Assembly (NCBI GenBank): GCA_017457065.1
Contig: JAFTIE010000123.1
Location: forward strand, 1-54,458
Length of the DNA stretch: 54,458 bases
Source of the DNA: Lentisphaeria bacterium
Lineage (GTDB): Bacteria > Verrucomicrobiota > Lentisphaeria > Victivallales > Victivallaceae
Direction of reading: 5' to 3'
Shown here one piece after another: positions 1 through 7,526 of this stretch (within the stretch, counting starts at the first letter, position 1; every line of letters begins with the position of its first letter). The position numbers and the translations under genes were made by a program. Under the pieces are notes generated by a model that saw only the letters and a program-made list of their open reading frames with translations, was not told where the DNA came from and ran no database searches.

Positions 1-845
1 GGGGGCGTATATTCTTTATAGGCGGTCAAGCTCCCTTCTTCCAGCTGAACGCAGTCGATCCACACTGTCTCTTTGCCCGCAGGGGTGATGCGGCAGAAAA
101 GGGGAGCGGTCCCTGTTTCAAATTTCAAATATTTTTTCGGGAGAGCCACCTTGTACCGCTGCCATTGAGGAGTAAGGGCAAACTCCTTTTTTGCAAGCAG
201 CTGGGGCACAAAACGGGCGTATGAAAAGATTTCAACTTTGACCTTGCCCCCCTTTTGTGCCGATTTCATGGCACAGGAAAAGACGCCGGGGGTACAGAAC
301 CCCTCGGTCATAAGCACCAATGGGGCATTGCCTTTTGAACGCAGAGAGTATTTCCCCTGCAATGCCGTGGAGTCATCACGCTGCCAGCTGTTTTCAGGAA
401 GATACTCCTGATCGATCATTCTGTTCCACGGAGAGGGGATATCTTTCTCAAAACTGCCGTTTATGAGCAGATTGTTGTTTTTCTCAAAAGCGTCAAGGCT
501 TTTGCGGGCGTTGGAGGTGAACTTTCCCCCTTTGCAGAGCAGAGCTTGCCCGTAACAGAGTTTCGCCTTTTCCAAATCCCCAGCCTTTTCGGCACAGAGT
601 CCTGCGTACCAGAGACACTCCGCTTTGTAGAGGTCGCTCAAGCCTTTGACTCCGGAACACTTTCTGAAAAGCTCAAAACCTTTTTGAAACTCACCCTTCT
701 TGTAAAATGCCCGGGCGAAAGAAAGAGCGGTCCGCAGATTCTTATAGCCGATCTCAGGGGGCAGCAGCACCTTGTGCTGATTTTCCCGACCTGCAAGGGG
801 CAGAAGAAGCATCAGAAGTGCAAAAAGAAAAAATGAGCTTTTCAT
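1..845 (-). CDS. Secreted TPR / carbohydrate-binding-like protein, C-terminus cut by window edge
   Basis: The frame is open from an ATG at 845 to base 1 (281 codons) without a stop, so the 3' end lies outside the window. It begins with a signal peptide (MKSSFFLFALLMLLLPLAG). Residues about 30-110 look like TPR helices (KAECLWYAGLCAEKAGDLEK). From about residue 125 the sequence resembles a CBM4/9-type galactose-binding fold: it opens with LLINGSFEKDIPSPW and near the edge has VWIDCVQLEEGSLTAY, both typical of that fold. AAGGA lies 8-9 bases before the ATG. It starts 21 bp after the dipeptidase gene and is probably co-transcribed. An exported protein that binds glycan or other ligand is inferred; the function is unknown. 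Confidence 0.75.
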   Translation of the reverse strand, partial: MKSSFFLFALLMLLLPLAGRENQHKVLLPPEIGYKNLRTALSFARAFYKKGEFQKGFELFRKCSGVKGLSDLYKAECLWYAGLCAEKAGDLEKAKLCYGQALLCKGGKFTSNARKSLDAFEKNNNLLINGSFEKDIPSPWNRMIDQEYLPENSWQRDDSTALQGKYSLRSKGNAPLVLMTEGFCTPGVFSCAMKSAQKGGKVKVEIFSYARFVPQLLAKKEFALTPQWQRYKVALPKKYLKFETGTAPLFCRITPAGKETVWIDCVQLEEGSLTAYKEYTP

Positions 846-866
846 GAAGTGTTCCTTCAAAGCTTA

Positions 867-2102
867 TCAGATCTGGTTGGCACGGAAGACCCGCAGGAAG
901 TTCTGCCCCATGATCCTGGCAATATCTTCATCCTTGAAGCCGCGGCAGACCAGTGCCACGGTGAAAAGGGGCCAGTTGATCCAGGCGAGACTGCCGTTGG
1001 CAAGAGTTTTGCCGGAGTTGTTGGTGTAGGGGTAATTCGCCCAATTCCCCCACCACTTGTTGCCTGTGAATTCAGCATTCTTGTAGCCGTGGAGCAGTTC
1101 AGGGGGATCCACCTCCCAGTTATGGGCATAGCGGTTGTCGGTACAGATACCCACATGCTCAGGTCCCACCAGTTTGCAGATATACTCCACATGGTCCATA
1201 AGGGCGTTGATGTCGTTGGTCAGCCCCAGCATTCCGGGATAGGCGAAGACCCCCACCATACCGCCGCCATCTGCAATGGCTTTCAAAGTGGCATCGTCTT
1301 TACAGCGGATAAAATCATGGAGCGCCCGGGCACCGGTGTGGGATGCCATAATGGGCTTTTCGGAAACCTGTGCCGCTTCAGTGGAACTGCGCAGACCGGT
1401 ATGGGGCACGTCAACGATGATCCCGCACTTATTGAGACGTTTGATCAGATCTTTGCCCAGAGCACTCAAGCCGCCGTTGGCTTCCTCGGCGCATCCGTCG
1501 CCCACGAAGTTGCGGCGGTTGTAGGTCAAATGCATAAGGCGGACACCCATACGGCGCCAGTCATCAATAAGATCCAGTTCCTGTTCCATATCCTGCAGTT
1601 CCCCTGCCAGCGGGGGACCGTTGACGCTCCAGATGAAAGCCATCTTGCCTTCGGCGTTGATTTTTGCAATATCGTCAGCATTGTCAGCCTTGGCGACTCT
1701 GTCACGGAACCGTCTCAGCACCTGGGTGTGGGCTGCCATGCGCTTGAAGTCTTCTATATGGGATTTCCCCTCTGCAACAGTGACGATCATAGCATTGAGT
1801 CCTGAAGCATCAAGAGTCTTACAAAAGAGATCGGCACATCCGGGATCGTAACAAGTCTCATCATACATGATGAATTCAGTTCTTTTGAGCAGTTCACGCT
1901 GTCCCACATTTTTCTCTTTCAGAGCGTGAAAAAGTTCTGCATAGCGCTGGGTCCTTGCGGCGGTGGGAACGAATCCGAAGTGATCCATGGTAAAGAGCTC
2001 ATTGTGGAGCTCAAGTCCCCGCTGCAGCTGGGCATCGGTGGGTTTCAGGATCTCAAGGGCGCAATTCCAGGAATCCTTGTGGTTTTGTGAAAGAAATTCC
2101 AT
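867..2102 (-). CDS. Membrane dipeptidase (M19 / renal dipeptidase) family protein, metal site altered
   Basis: This 411-residue protein has the family core: LMHLTYNRRNFVGDGC, GGLSALGKDLIKRLNKCG, DVPHTG (His234), ASHTGAR (His255) and CTDN (Asp322). M19 enzymes are binuclear zinc hydrolases of dipeptides. Two canonical ligands look different: the N-terminal His-x-Asp is DHFGF around His41, and the bridging glutamate (GxEGG in classical enzymes) is Asn161 in SVNGPP. No signal peptide is visible, so a cytoplasmic location is likely. It lies 24 bp behind the GntR/LacI regulator gene and before a secreted carbohydrate-binding-like gene, so it may be an induced catabolic enzyme. The fold assignment is firm; the peptidase activity is doubtful. 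Confidence 0.8.
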   Translation of the reverse strand: MEFLSQNHKDSWNCALEILKPTDAQLQRGLELHNELFTMDHFGFVPTAARTQRYAELFHALKEKNVGQRELLKRTEFIMYDETCYDPGCADLFCKTLDASGLNAMIVTVAEGKSHIEDFKRMAAHTQVLRRFRDRVAKADNADDIAKINAEGKMAFIWSVNGPPLAGELQDMEQELDLIDDWRRMGVRLMHLTYNRRNFVGDGCAEEANGGLSALGKDLIKRLNKCGIIVDVPHTGLRSSTEAAQVSEKPIMASHTGARALHDFIRCKDDATLKAIADGGGMVGVFAYPGMLGLTNDINALMDHVEYICKLVGPEHVGICTDNRYAHNWEVDPPELLHGYKNAEFTGNKWWGNWANYPYTNNSGKTLANGSLAWINWPLFTVALVCRGFKDEDIARIMGQNFLRVFRANQI

Positions 2103-2125
2103 TTTGTTTTTCCTTTATATTGATC

Positions 2126-3196
2126 TCATCGTGATGAATGGAGTTTTGAAGGAGCTTTTCCGGTAGTCATACCGGCAACGGTAAAGCATCCGATAGCGCT
2201 TTCAGGTTCGGGGTTCTCTGAAAAATCGTTGACCGCCGCCAGAAGTGCCGCCTGATACCCCATCTCTTCCGTAGGGATATAAATAGCAGTGATCTGGGGC
2301 CCGGGAAGAAGTTTTTCCGGGGTGAACTCAGCCCATGAAAGCATGGAAGGCACTGTGATCTGCTGCTTCTCAATGGCTTCGAGAAAACTTTCCTTCCACG
2401 GGGAAATACAGATGTAAGCGGTAATGGAGGGATTTTTTTCCATGATCTGAACGATGGCTGAACTTTTGGAAAAGTCCCCGGCAAAGATCTGCGCCGTCAT
2501 ACCGGAACGGCGGGCGCTGCGAAGGAGTGATGCCTGCCTTTCCCGGACCCATTTGAGGGGTTCCGGGCGCTCAATGAATCCCAGTGCCCTGTGCCCCTGG
2601 GCGTGGAGCATCTGCAAAAGAGAATCCCATGCAGGAGCACTGTCATAAATGACACTTCCTGTGCCGGGGAGCTTTTCATCAATGAGGATCTGGGGGATCT
2701 TCAATTTTGCAAGGGCGGTAATGGCTTCCGGCAGGGGGGCGGCACAGGCGCACCAGATAAAAACATCAACGGCAAAGTTCCGGTAGAGGTCTGTCAGTGA
2801 GGAACAGGAGTCTTTATGGGAACCGAAAGAGACTTCCAGAGAACGGGTCAGTGCCAGCTTCTGGACGCCTGCGGCGATCTCTGCTTCAAAACTGCTTGAA
2901 ACTGTTCCTGCAGGGAGCATGAGACGGAGCTTGCCCGCAACACGGGGGAGCAGGCATCTTTCAGAGTCGGGGATCACAAAACTGCCCCGCCCCTGCTTTT
3001 TGCGCAGATAATTCTGGGAACGCAGATTTTCCAATGCTTTACGGAGCGTTTTCCGGCAGACGCCGTACTCTTTTCTGAGCTGCTCTTCCCCGGGAAGGGG
3101 CTGCTCAGGGGAAAATTCCCCGGAAAGAATACGGCGGCGCAACTCATGCTCCACCTGACTGTACTTGTTGTAGTTGAGGTTGTTCCCCTGTTTCAC
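2126..3196 (-). CDS. GntR-type regulator with LacI-like ligand-binding domain
   Basis: This is a 356-residue transcription factor. Residues about 10-75 form a GntR winged helix (QVEHELRRRILSGEFSPEQ, then KEYGVCRKTLRKALENL). From about residue 90 the chain resembles the periplasmic-binding/LacI sensor fold (GHRALGFIERPEPLKWVRER, ITAYICISPW), as in AraR-type regulators. The start is GTG at 3196, supported by its distance from the promoter at 3233-3260. It is the first gene of an operon with the dipeptidase homologue and the secreted protein, and probably controls them in response to a small ligand such as a sugar. A direct repeat in its own leader is a candidate operator. Confidence 0.85.
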   Translation of the reverse strand: MKQGNNLNYNKYSQVEHELRRRILSGEFSPEQPLPGEEQLRKEYGVCRKTLRKALENLRSQNYLRKKQGRGSFVIPDSERCLLPRVAGKLRLMLPAGTVSSSFEAEIAAGVQKLALTRSLEVSFGSHKDSCSSLTDLYRNFAVDVFIWCACAAPLPEAITALAKLKIPQILIDEKLPGTGSVIYDSAPAWDSLLQMLHAQGHRALGFIERPEPLKWVRERQASLLRSARRSGMTAQIFAGDFSKSSAIVQIMEKNPSITAYICISPWKESFLEAIEKQQITVPSMLSWAEFTPEKLLPGPQITAIYIPTEEMGYQAALLAAVNDFSENPEPESAIGCFTVAGMTTGKAPSKLHSSR

Positions 3197-3200
3197 AGCA

Positions 3201-3222
3201 CTTGTATCCTCTTGTATACATC
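3201..3222 (-). promoter_or_regulatory. Candidate operator in the leader of the GntR/LacI regulator gene
   Basis: On the plus strand CTTGTATCCT is followed directly by CTTGTATACA, giving two 10-bp near-direct repeats. The second contains the palindrome TGTATACA (3213-3220). The site lies between the -10 box and the GTG start, where binding would block transcription. Autoregulation is an inference. Confidence 0.35.
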
Positions 3223-3232
3223 AAACTGTGTA

Positions 3233-3260
3233 AATATAACACCTTAAAAGATATTTTCAA
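3233..3260 (-). promoter_or_regulatory. Promoter of the gntR-dipeptidase operon
   Basis: On the minus strand TTGAAA (3260-3255) and TATATT (3238-3233) are separated by 16 bp in an AT-rich stretch. The spacing and hexamers match other promoters in this window. Confidence 0.55.
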
Positions 3261-3273
3261 GAGGGAACTGTAT

Positions 3274-3300
3274 AAAAAAACAACTTTTTCAACAAAGTTG
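3274..3300 (-). terminator. Rho-independent terminator of the ppx-ppk-thiD-amidase operon
   Basis: Read on the minus strand, CAACTTT and AAAGTTG form a 7-bp stem around a 6-nt loop, followed directly by seven T residues. It is now separated from the amidase stop codon by the 231-bp repeat inserted at 3313-3543. Confidence 0.75.
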
Positions 3301-3312
3301 CGGATCACTTTG

Positions 3313-3543
3313 GAGGTAATTTCAAAAGTCATTCAAAAAATGACTTTCGATGCCATTCGCAAAGAGCTGTAAAGGGTAGTTTGCACTTGCTGCCTGGCTT
3401 GTCCCGCCGTAGCTTTATGCGGAGGGAGAAAGGTAACAGGCGCTTGTCCCGCCGTAGCTTTATGCGAAGGCGGAAAAACGCTCCCTTTGTCAGATCGAAG
3501 AAGAGGGCGCTTTGACAATTTTGAGGAGTTTTGAAATTACCTC
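3313..3543. mobile_element. MITE-like element, full copy A
   Basis: The 231-bp element begins GAGGTAATTTCAAAA and ends with its exact inverse TTTTGAAATTACCTC. Weaker inverted similarity continues inward about 65 bp to AAAGGG / CCCTTT. It is flanked by TTTG at 3309-3312 and TTTG at 3544-3547, a 4-bp target duplication. Inside, the 25-mer beginning GCTTGTCCCGCCGTAGC occurs twice exactly (3397-3421 and 3442-3466). No credible coding sequence is present. The right end overlaps the last codons of the amidase gene. Confidence 0.85.
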
Positions 3544-4502
3544 TTTGAATTGTAGATTTTCCGGTGATAATTGATAATGCCCACAGCGATAGCACGGGCG
3601 ATCTGCTCCTGATAGAGGGGGGTCGCCAGTTTCCTTTCTTCGGCATCATTGGAAACAAAACCCATTTCAACGAGGACCCCGGGCATATTGAGATTCCGCA
3701 ATACGGCAAATCTGCTGTGTCTGACGCCCCTGTCGTGTCCCTTTGTCCTTTGGAGGAGTGCTCTCTGTATCTCATAAGCAAGGAGAAAGTTGTTGCTGTT
3801 CATGGCATTGCCTTTGAAGGTGGTATAGAGGATCTTTTTCTGATTTGTGGAAGAAGCTCCTGCCGGTGTCAGGCAGTAGGTTTCTATTCCTGTTGCCCGT
3901 TTATCTTTGCTGGCGTTGCAGTGGAGCGATACAAAAAGATCCCCTTTGTTTCTATTGGCGATGATACACCTTTGATTCAGGGGAACAAGGTAATCGCTCC
4001 GCCTTGTAAGAAAACAGGCATAGCCGCAGCGTTTGAGGATCTCGGCGACTCTTCGCGCGATCTTGAGGACCACTGTTTTTTCAACGATCCTTTTCCCGGC
4101 GGCGCCCCGGTCAAATCCGCCGTGCCCCGGATCAATGATGATACGCCGGAGAGTGTGGCGCCGGAGACTTTGCCGTGTGGCAAAAAAGGGGCGCAGTATG
4201 GTGTCCACATCCACTGCGCTCAGATAGAGGTGGTTTCCCACTTTGCGTGAGGGGAAACTCCCGGCGACAGAAACGTTGGAAATTCGGAAATCCGCCCGTT
4301 CCGCCCGGAAAGAAAAGTTTTCTTTTCCCCGGGCAAGATAGAAATTTTTCCCTGAAAAATAGTAACCGCATCCCAGCTCTCTTGCAGTTGCCCCTGCATG
4401 GCGGTAAACTTTCCCCTTGAGGATGACCGTGTGCTTTGCTCCTGAAACGGTCAGGAGCGTGAGCATCAGAAAGAGAATTTTCCAAACGGTCAGGTATTTC
4501 AT
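3537..4502 (-). CDS. Exported N-acetylmuramoyl-L-alanine amidase (Amidase_3)
   Basis: This zinc amidase splits the bond between MurNAc and the stem peptide of peptidoglycan in the periplasm. The 321-residue chain has a signal peptide (residues 1-22), an N-terminal beta-rich region (about 25-105) and the catalytic domain. Zinc and catalytic residues are visible: His127 in DPGHGG, Glu141 in IVEKT, His193 in SLHCNA and Glu279 in LVEMGF. Its ATG overlaps the thiD stop by 4 bp. The stop codon TAA lies inside the end of MITE copy A, and the last residue, Arg, is encoded by the element. It is the last gene of the five-gene operon; its terminator is at 3274-3300. Confidence 0.9.
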   Translation of the reverse strand: MKYLTVWKILFLMLTLLTVSGAKHTVILKGKVYRHAGATARELGCGYYFSGKNFYLARGKENFSFRAERADFRISNVSVAGSFPSRKVGNHLYLSAVDVDTILRPFFATRQSLRRHTLRRIIIDPGHGGFDRGAAGKRIVEKTVVLKIARRVAEILKRCGYACFLTRRSDYLVPLNQRCIIANRNKGDLFVSLHCNASKDKRATGIETYCLTPAGASSTNQKKILYTTFKGNAMNSNNFLLAYEIQRALLQRTKGHDRGVRHSRFAVLRNLNMPGVLVEMGFVSNDAEERKLATPLYQEQIARAIAVGIINYHRKIYNSKR

Positions 4503-5386
4503 CTGGGGGATCCTTTTGAGCTTTTGGCGGAGGAAATACGCTCCATTTCAATAAGTTCAAGAGAATCCTCAACGGGGGGATACATGGCAAAGATCCCTTT
4601 CCCTATTTCCACATTTTCCCGGAGTGAACCGAAAACGAAGGCCTTGGCATCCTGTATCACATCGCTCCATGAAAATCCCAGAGCGGTCATTGCCGCCATT
4701 GCCGCCGAAAGGGTGCACCCCGTACCGTGGGAAGCAAAGGAAGGCAGCTTGATTTTTGGGGAGGAGACGGTAAACAAATCGCCCTTGTAACAGACAAAGT
4801 CCGTGGCGCGTTTGCTTTTTTCATCGTGCCCTCCCTTGAGAAGCACATTGGTGCGGAACTTGTCAGCAAGCGCCTTTGCCCCCTGTATCATATCAGAGGG
4901 CGTATCGAATTTTTTACCCAGCAGAAATTCACACTCAGGGATATTGGGAGTAATCCAGAGAGCTTTGGGCAAAAGTTCAGAAGCAAGCACTTCAATGGCA
5001 TCATCATCGATCAGCTTTCTGCCAGAGGTGGAGATCATCACCGGGTCGCAGATAAGTTTGAGATTATATTTTTTCACCGCTTCAGCCACCGCGGAAACAT
5101 TTTCTGCCGAACCCAGCATGCCGGTTTTGGCGCAGCGCACAGCGATCTTTGCCATGACAGAGTCGATCTGAGCAGTGACGCTTGCCCCGGGAAGCAGATC
5201 CACGCGGTCAACGGACTCAGGATTCTGGGCGGTGACAGCAGTGACGGCGGCGCATCCGTAGACTCCCAGAGCGTTGAAAGTACGCAGATCCGCTTCGATC
5301 CCGGCACCGCCGCCTGAATCGCTGCCGGCAATGGTCAGAGCACTGGGATAATATTCAACGGCGGCACTTTTTTTCTTTTCAGCCAT
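4499..5386 (-). CDS. thiD: Hydroxymethylpyrimidine/phosphomethylpyrimidine kinase
   Basis: ThiD phosphorylates HMP and HMP-phosphate for thiamine synthesis in the cytoplasm. The 295-residue product shows LTIAGSDSGGGAGIEADLRT near the N-terminus, LLKGGHDE in the middle and SHGTGCTLSAAMAA near residue 230, which are the substrate and ATP signatures of the ribokinase-like fold. The frame is open to 5608, but the ATG at 5386 is preferred: it has AAGGAA 8 bases upstream and fits the family N-terminus. It overlaps the ppk stop by 8 bp and the amidase start by 4 bp, implying translational coupling. No TPP riboswitch is seen nearby. Confidence 0.9.
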   Translation of the reverse strand: MAEKKKSAAVEYYPSALTIAGSDSGGGAGIEADLRTFNALGVYGCAAVTAVTAQNPESVDRVDLLPGASVTAQIDSVMAKIAVRCAKTGMLGSAENVSAVAEAVKKYNLKLICDPVMISTSGRKLIDDDAIEVLASELLPKALWITPNIPECEFLLGKKFDTPSDMIQGAKALADKFRTNVLLKGGHDEKSKRATDFVCYKGDLFTVSSPKIKLPSFASHGTGCTLSAAMAAMTALGFSWSDVIQDAKAFVFGSLRENVEIGKGIFAMYPPVEDSLELIEMERISSAKSSKGSPR

Positions 5387-7520
5387 GTTTTTTTCCTTGT
5401 ATTTTTCTGATTTTGAGGGGAGTCCCTGCCGAACCGTCAAGAGCGGCGGCAGTACGGCTGCGAAACCAGTCGGCGATAGCTTTCTGGCTCCGTGAAGCAG
5501 AGTATTGCTCAAGGGGGATGAAAGAGGTGTATTCTCCTGAGCTTTGCAGTTCTCTTGCCTTGTCACAGTCATTGATGTGGAAGAAAAGGATCTTTTTAAG
5601 CTGTTCACTGAGTTCAGGCTGTTCCACGGGGAACATCAGTTCAATGCGACGGTCCAGGTTTCTTGTCATCCAATCGGCACTTGACAGATAGTATTCCGGA
5701 CTCCCCTGATTGCCGAAATAGAAGATCCGGCTGTGTTCAAGAAAACGATCGACAATACTGATGATCCTGAGATTGGAACGCTGTTCCTTTCCGGGCCGGA
5801 GACAGCAGATCCCCCGGACGATCAGGGTGATCCTGACCCCCGCATCTGCGGCACGGTGGACGAGACGGACCATTTTTTCATCTGAAAAGCTGTTCATTTT
5901 GGCGATGATCTCCCCCTTTCCACCTGCCCGGGCATGGTCGATCTCTCTTTCGATGAGCTGTTCCAGTCTTGAACGCAGCATAAAAGGTGAAAGAACCGCT
6001 TTGCGGCAGCGGTTTTCAGGGGCGGAGTAACCGGTGAGAACATTGAACATATTGGCAATATCAGAACACAGTTCCGGGTCGGAACTCATCATGCCGATAT
6101 CAGAATAGGTCAGTGCGGTGCGGTCGTTGTAGTTCCCCGTCCCCAAATGGCAGTACCGCCTGAGAAATCCATCTTCTTTTCTGACGATAAGCAGAGCTTT
6201 GGCGTGGACCTTGAGTCCTGCGATACCATAGACCACATGAGCGCCGCATTCATCCAGAGCCTGAGCCCAGGCGATATTGTTTTCTTCATCGAACCTTGCT
6301 TTGAGTTCCAGAACCACTGTGACCTGTTTGCCGTTGCGGGCGGCACGCTGGAGCGCCCGGACGACCGGAGAATTGCCGCTGACACGGTAAAGAGTCTGCT
6401 TGATCGCCAGCACATCGGGATCTGATGCCGCCTCTTCCAGCATCTGTACAACAGGGGAAAATGAGTGATAAGGGGGGGCGATCAGGATATTTTCATGATT
6501 TCTGAGGGCTTCAAAAACAGATGTATCTTCCATAAATTCAGGAGGCATGACCGGTTCAAAGGCGGGCAGTGCCAGATGGGGCAGTCCGGATTTGGGGATA
6601 AGTTCTGCAAACTGTTTCAGATGAAGTGCGCCCCGGATGGGATATTCAAAGAGTTCTTCGAGTGCAAAGGCTGAGCGTATCCAGTTTGCCAGAGGTCCAG
6701 AGGCGCCGGGAGGCAGTTCCAGACGCACAGGCTCCCTGCGGCGGCGCTGCTGAAGCTTCTGCCCGATGGAAACCAGCAGATCGGAAGCCTTGTCATCTTC
6801 CACAGAAAAATCCATATCCCGGGTGATCCTGAAAGGGAAACACTCCACGATCTCACTGCCGGAAAAAAGCCATTGCAGATTGTCTATGATAAGCTCTTCA
6901 AGAAGCATGAACCGTTTGATCCCGTCAGAAGAGGGCAGTTCCACGAACCGCTCCAGCAAAGCGGGCAATTCCACAAAAGCGTAAGCATCTTCCCCCTTGC
7001 CCGCAGGGATCAGGCGCAAAGCGATCTCAATGGCACCTGAGTTCAACTGAGGAAAGGGATGAGCAGGGTCCACCGCAAAGGGAGTGAGAACAGGCATGAC
7101 GTTGGAGCGGAATATGTCGCTTGCAAGAAGTCTTTCAGCAGGCGTCAGATCTCCGGGGTGAACGATATAAAGACCGGAGCTTTCAAGTTCAGGCAGGATC
7201 CTGCCGAAAAGAAGGGTATGCTGTCTTTCAAGAAAAGAGTCGATTTTTTTCCGTGCCGAATCAAGCTGAGCGGCGGCATTGAGTCCTGCCGGGTCGCACC
7301 AGGGCTCGCCGTTGCGGTACATCTTCCGCAATCCTGCGATGCGGACCATGAAAAATTCATCCAGATTCCCGGCGGTGATGGCAACGAACCTCAACCGTTC
7401 CAGAAGGGGATTGGCAGGGATCTCTGCTTCATCCAGCACCCGGTTGTTGAAGTCGATCCATGAAAGCTCCCGGTTGATAAAAAGTCCGGTATCTGCAACG
7501 TCGTGGGGTGAGTGTTTCAT
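5379..7520 (-). CDS. ppk: Polyphosphate kinase 1
   Basis: PPK1 reversibly transfers the terminal phosphate of ATP to polyphosphate. The 713-residue protein has the full architecture: N-terminal NRELSWIDFNNRVLDEA, AGNLDEFFMVR, then two phospholipase-D-like domains. KVHAK holds His439, the likely phosphorylated residue, followed by HLGTGNYNDR; the C-terminal domain has LEHSRIFYFGNQG and SSADWMTRNLDRR. The length is normal for the family. It starts 6 bp after the ppx-like gene, so the polyphosphate-making and polyphosphate-degrading genes sit together and are probably co-expressed. Confidence 0.95.
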   Translation of the reverse strand: MKHSPHDVADTGLFINRELSWIDFNNRVLDEAEIPANPLLERLRFVAITAGNLDEFFMVRIAGLRKMYRNGEPWCDPAGLNAAAQLDSARKKIDSFLERQHTLLFGRILPELESSGLYIVHPGDLTPAERLLASDIFRSNVMPVLTPFAVDPAHPFPQLNSGAIEIALRLIPAGKGEDAYAFVELPALLERFVELPSSDGIKRFMLLEELIIDNLQWLFSGSEIVECFPFRITRDMDFSVEDDKASDLLVSIGQKLQQRRRREPVRLELPPGASGPLANWIRSAFALEELFEYPIRGALHLKQFAELIPKSGLPHLALPAFEPVMPPEFMEDTSVFEALRNHENILIAPPYHSFSPVVQMLEEAASDPDVLAIKQTLYRVSGNSPVVRALQRAARNGKQVTVVLELKARFDEENNIAWAQALDECGAHVVYGIAGLKVHAKALLIVRKEDGFLRRYCHLGTGNYNDRTALTYSDIGMMSSDPELCSDIANMFNVLTGYSAPENRCRKAVLSPFMLRSRLEQLIEREIDHARAGGKGEIIAKMNSFSDEKMVRLVHRAADAGVRITLIVRGICCLRPGKEQRSNLRIISIVDRFLEHSRIFYFGNQGSPEYYLSSADWMTRNLDRRIELMFPVEQPELSEQLKKILFFHINDCDKARELQSSGEYTSFIPLEQYSASRSQKAIADWFRSRTAAALDGSAGTPLKIRKIQGKKHG

Positions 7521-7526
7521 AGTTCT

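Noticed and set aside
849-1805. 318-codon open frame on the plus strand
   Set aside because: It is the antisense shadow of the M19 dipeptidase gene, whose family motifs are clear on the minus strand.
3329-3781. Open frames running through MITE copy A with repeated SHKATAGQA-like peptides
   Set aside because: These frames arise from the 25-mer repeats of the element and have no ribosome-binding site or protein family.
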